From: Roseburia sp.
GTDB taxonomy: Bacteria; Bacillota; Clostridia; Lachnospirales; Lachnospiraceae
NCBI GenBank assembly: GCA_017621905.1
Contig: JAGASC010000204.1
Span: 1 to 5,488, forward strand
Direction: 5' to 3'
DNA: 5,488 nt
Position 1 is the first letter of the stretch. The number at the start of each line of letters is the position of its first letter. Both the position numbers and the translations under genes were made by a program. Below are positions 3,686-5,488 of this stretch, piece after piece. The notes beneath the pieces were generated by a model. The model made no database searches. It was not told the DNA's origin and saw only the letters and a program-made list of their open reading frames with translations.

Positions 3686-5446
3686 ATGAAATTTCTATTT
3701 TCTTATCTGAAAAAATACAAGGTAATGATTTTTACTGCAATGGTCATTAAGGTGACCGGAACGCTGGGAGAGCTGATGATTCCCTATGTGCTGGAGCATA
3801 TGGTGGACAATGTGGCGCCGACAAAAAATACGGCACAAATTTTTCTGTGGGGCGGTATTATGATTGTGTTGGCGATTCTGGTTCGCCAGTTCAATGTCAA
3901 TGCAAATCGCCGCTCGGTCAAAGTGGCCGAAGAGTGTACTTACGAGATAAGGCGGGATTTGTTCTGGAAATCCATCAATTTATCCGGCGGGCAGATTGAT
4001 GAGGTGGGACTTCCATCTTTAAATTCCCGTATGACTTCGGACTCTTACAATGTGCAGAATTTTATCCGCAGTATTCAGACTATGGGGATTCGCGCTCCTA
4101 TTATGTTGCTTGGAGGTATCTTTATTACATTGACCATGGATGTGGGACTGGCATCTATTCTTTGTATTATGGCACCTATTATGATCGCTGTAGTGGTGTT
4201 TGTATCCAGAAAGGGAATTCCGCTTTACGATAAAGTGCAGCGAAGCGTGGACGATATTGTCCGGATCATGCGGGAGAATATTACGGGGATTCGTGTAGTC
4301 AAGGCACTATCCAAGGAGGATTACGAGCGGCGCCGTTATGCAAAGGCCAATGATAATATGGCAAAAAATGATATCAAAGCCAGTATTGTTATGGCATTGC
4401 CAGGACCGATTATGACTTTGTTTTTAAATTCCGGACTTACTCTGGTTGTCATCGTAGGCGCGCACCGTGTAAACAGTGGCGTGACCCAGCCGGGAGTGAT
4501 TCTTGCATTTCTCACCTATTTTAATATGATTCTGATGGGCGTTATGGGATTGAATCGTGTATTTATGATGATGTCGAAAGCGAATGCCTCGGCAAATCGT
4601 ATTGCAGCCGTCGTGCTGACAGAAGAGGAATTGACACCGGTGCCGTCAGAGAAGGCAGCTGTTACAGACCGGAAGGAATATATTATATTTGATCATGTGA
4701 ATTTCAGCTATGGCAAGGGGGATGACGAGGAGAATACGGAGAAATTTGCCGGCACGGGAAGAGAAAAATGTCTGTCGGATATTGATTTTTCCATGAAGAA
4801 GGGTGGTTCTCTCGGAATCATCGGAGCCACAGGCTGCGGAAAGACAACGATAATCAATCTTTTAATGCGTTTTTATGATGCGGAGGAAGGAAGTATTTTT
4901 ATTGATGGAAAAGATGTGCGTACATATGATAAGGATGAACTGCACCGGATGTTCGGCGTGGTATTCCAGAATGATGTGATATTTGCTGATACGCTGAAGG
5001 AAAATATTTCTTTCGGTCGGAAGGTGTCCGGGGAAGAAATGAGCAGGGCAGCGGCAGATGCGAAGGCGGCGGAATTTATCGAGAAATATGAGGATTCCTA
5101 CGAGCATAAAGCGCAGATTCACGGAAGTAATTTAAGCGGCGGACAGCGGCAGAGAGTACTGATTGCAAGGGCCTTAGCGGCAAAGCCGGACATACTGATA
5201 CTGGATGATTCCTCCAGTGCGCTGGATTATAAGACAGATGCGGCGCTGCGCGAGGCAATCCGGACCAACCACTCGGAGGCTACCACGATTATCGTGGCCC
5301 AGCGTATCAGTTCTATTATGAATCTGGACGATATTATTGTGTTGGAGGAAGGAAAAATCATTGGTCACGGTACCCACGAAGATTTGCTGCAGACCTGTGA
5401 AATGTATCAGGAGATTTACCGGACACAGATGGGGGAGGGGAGATAG
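3686..5446 (+). CDS. ABC half-transporter, degenerate-site subunit of a heterodimeric exporter
   Basis: This 586-residue type IV (ABCB-like) exporter half has a six-helix membrane domain (about 12-300) followed by a nucleotide-binding domain (about 332-580). Visible motifs are the A-loop Tyr342, Walker A GATGCGKT (380-387), Q-loop Gln428, signature LSGGQ (483-487), Walker B ILILDD (503-508) and D-loop SALD (511-514). Two catalytic residues are altered: the expected Walker B glutamate is Asp508, and the H-loop histidine is Gln539 (in VAQRISS). This combination is known from one subunit of heterodimeric exporters such as TM287/288 and BmrC/BmrD. An acidic insertion (about 345-360) sits between the A-loop strand and the next strand. 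The binding site GGAG (3675-3678) precedes ATG by 7 nt. The partner gene starts 1 nt after the stop. The substrate (drug, peptide or lipid) cannot be inferred. Confidence 0.93.
   Translation: MKFLFSYLKKYKVMIFTAMVIKVTGTLGELMIPYVLEHMVDNVAPTKNTAQIFLWGGIMIVLAILVRQFNVNANRRSVKVAEECTYEIRRDLFWKSINLSGGQIDEVGLPSLNSRMTSDSYNVQNFIRSIQTMGIRAPIMLLGGIFITLTMDVGLASILCIMAPIMIAVVVFVSRKGIPLYDKVQRSVDDIVRIMRENITGIRVVKALSKEDYERRRYAKANDNMAKNDIKASIVMALPGPIMTLFLNSGLTLVVIVGAHRVNSGVTQPGVILAFLTYFNMILMGVMGLNRVFMMMSKANASANRIAAVVLTEEELTPVPSEKAAVTDRKEYIIFDHVNFSYGKGDDEENTEKFAGTGREKCLSDIDFSMKKGGSLGIIGATGCGKTTIINLLMRFYDAEEGSIFIDGKDVRTYDKDELHRMFGVVFQNDVIFADTLKENISFGRKVSGEEMSRAAADAKAAEFIEKYEDSYEHKAQIHGSNLSGGQRQRVLIARALAAKPDILILDDSSSALDYKTDAALREAIRTNHSEATTIIVAQRISSIMNLDDIIVLEEGKIIGHGTHEDLLQTCEMYQEIYRTQMGEGR
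5431..5442 (+). promoter_or_regulatory. Ribosome binding site of the downstream gene, inside the ABC gene
   Basis: A purine-rich GGGGGAGGGGAG within the last codons of the ABC gene provides a very strong Shine-Dalgarno sequence for ATG 5448. Because the site overlaps the end of the upstream gene, translation of the two subunits is probably coupled. Confidence 0.7.
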
Positions 5447-5447
5447 T

Positions 5448-5488
5448 ATGGCGCAAAAGGATGTGGTTCGGAAAAAACCGAAGGACAC
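5448..5488 (+). CDS. Start of a downstream gene, probable partner ABC half-transporter (partial)
   Basis: An ATG lies one base after the stop of the preceding ABC gene, preceded by a strong ribosome binding site, and the frame stays open to the window end. Only 13 complete codons are present, reading MAQKDVVRKKPKD, a hydrophilic, lysine-rich start. Such a basic N-terminal extension before the first membrane helix is common in the second subunit of tandem exporter pairs. Identity rests mainly on context, since a degenerate half-transporter needs a catalytically competent partner that is usually encoded immediately downstream. The fragment is too short for family recognition on its own. Confidence 0.7.
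   Translation, partial: MAQKDVVRKKPKD

Overview
The window looks like chromosomal DNA of a low- to mid-G+C Firmicute, most likely a gut clostridium of the Lachnospiraceae type. The reasons are strong AGGAGG-type ribosome binding sites, a min locus that includes minE, a tRNA gene without encoded CCA, and GTAAC-ended intergenic repeats of a kind I associate with that family. The family assignment is from memory of such sequences, not from a search.

Layout, all genes on the + strand. Positions 1-57 are the 3' part of a tRNA-Trp(CCA) gene whose 5' end lies outside the window, followed by a strong intrinsic terminator (67-114). Positions 115-459 hold no gene. They contain a 133-bp element (152-284) with perfect 12-bp terminal inverted repeats beginning GTAA and an exact 8-bp flanking duplication, AATAAAAC, so it has the anatomy of a MITE. 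After it comes an A+T-rich stretch ending in the promoter of the min operon. minC (460-1209), minD (1266-2054) and minE (2070-2348) form a complete division-site selection operon. MinD is the membrane-binding ATPase, MinC the FtsZ inhibitor it carries, and MinE the topological factor that drives MinD off the membrane.

Positions 2349-2627 hold two hairpins that may end the min transcript, an extended -10 promoter, and a tandem pair of GTAAC...GTTAC palindromes related to the right end of the upstream element. These palindromes lie in the predicted leader of the next gene, an AEC-family (auxin efflux carrier type) membrane permease (2628-3623). It is followed by a full-length ABC half-transporter (3686-5446) whose nucleotide-binding domain lacks the catalytic glutamate and the H-loop histidine. 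One base after its stop codon a second gene begins (5448, cut by the window end). It is very probably the partner half-transporter, so the pair would be a heterodimeric exporter with one degenerate ATP site.

The genes are ordinary conserved families. The most noteworthy content is intergenic: the MITE with target-site duplication and its relatives on the other side of the min operon. I see no CRISPR array, phage or defence genes, and no unfamiliar protein system.
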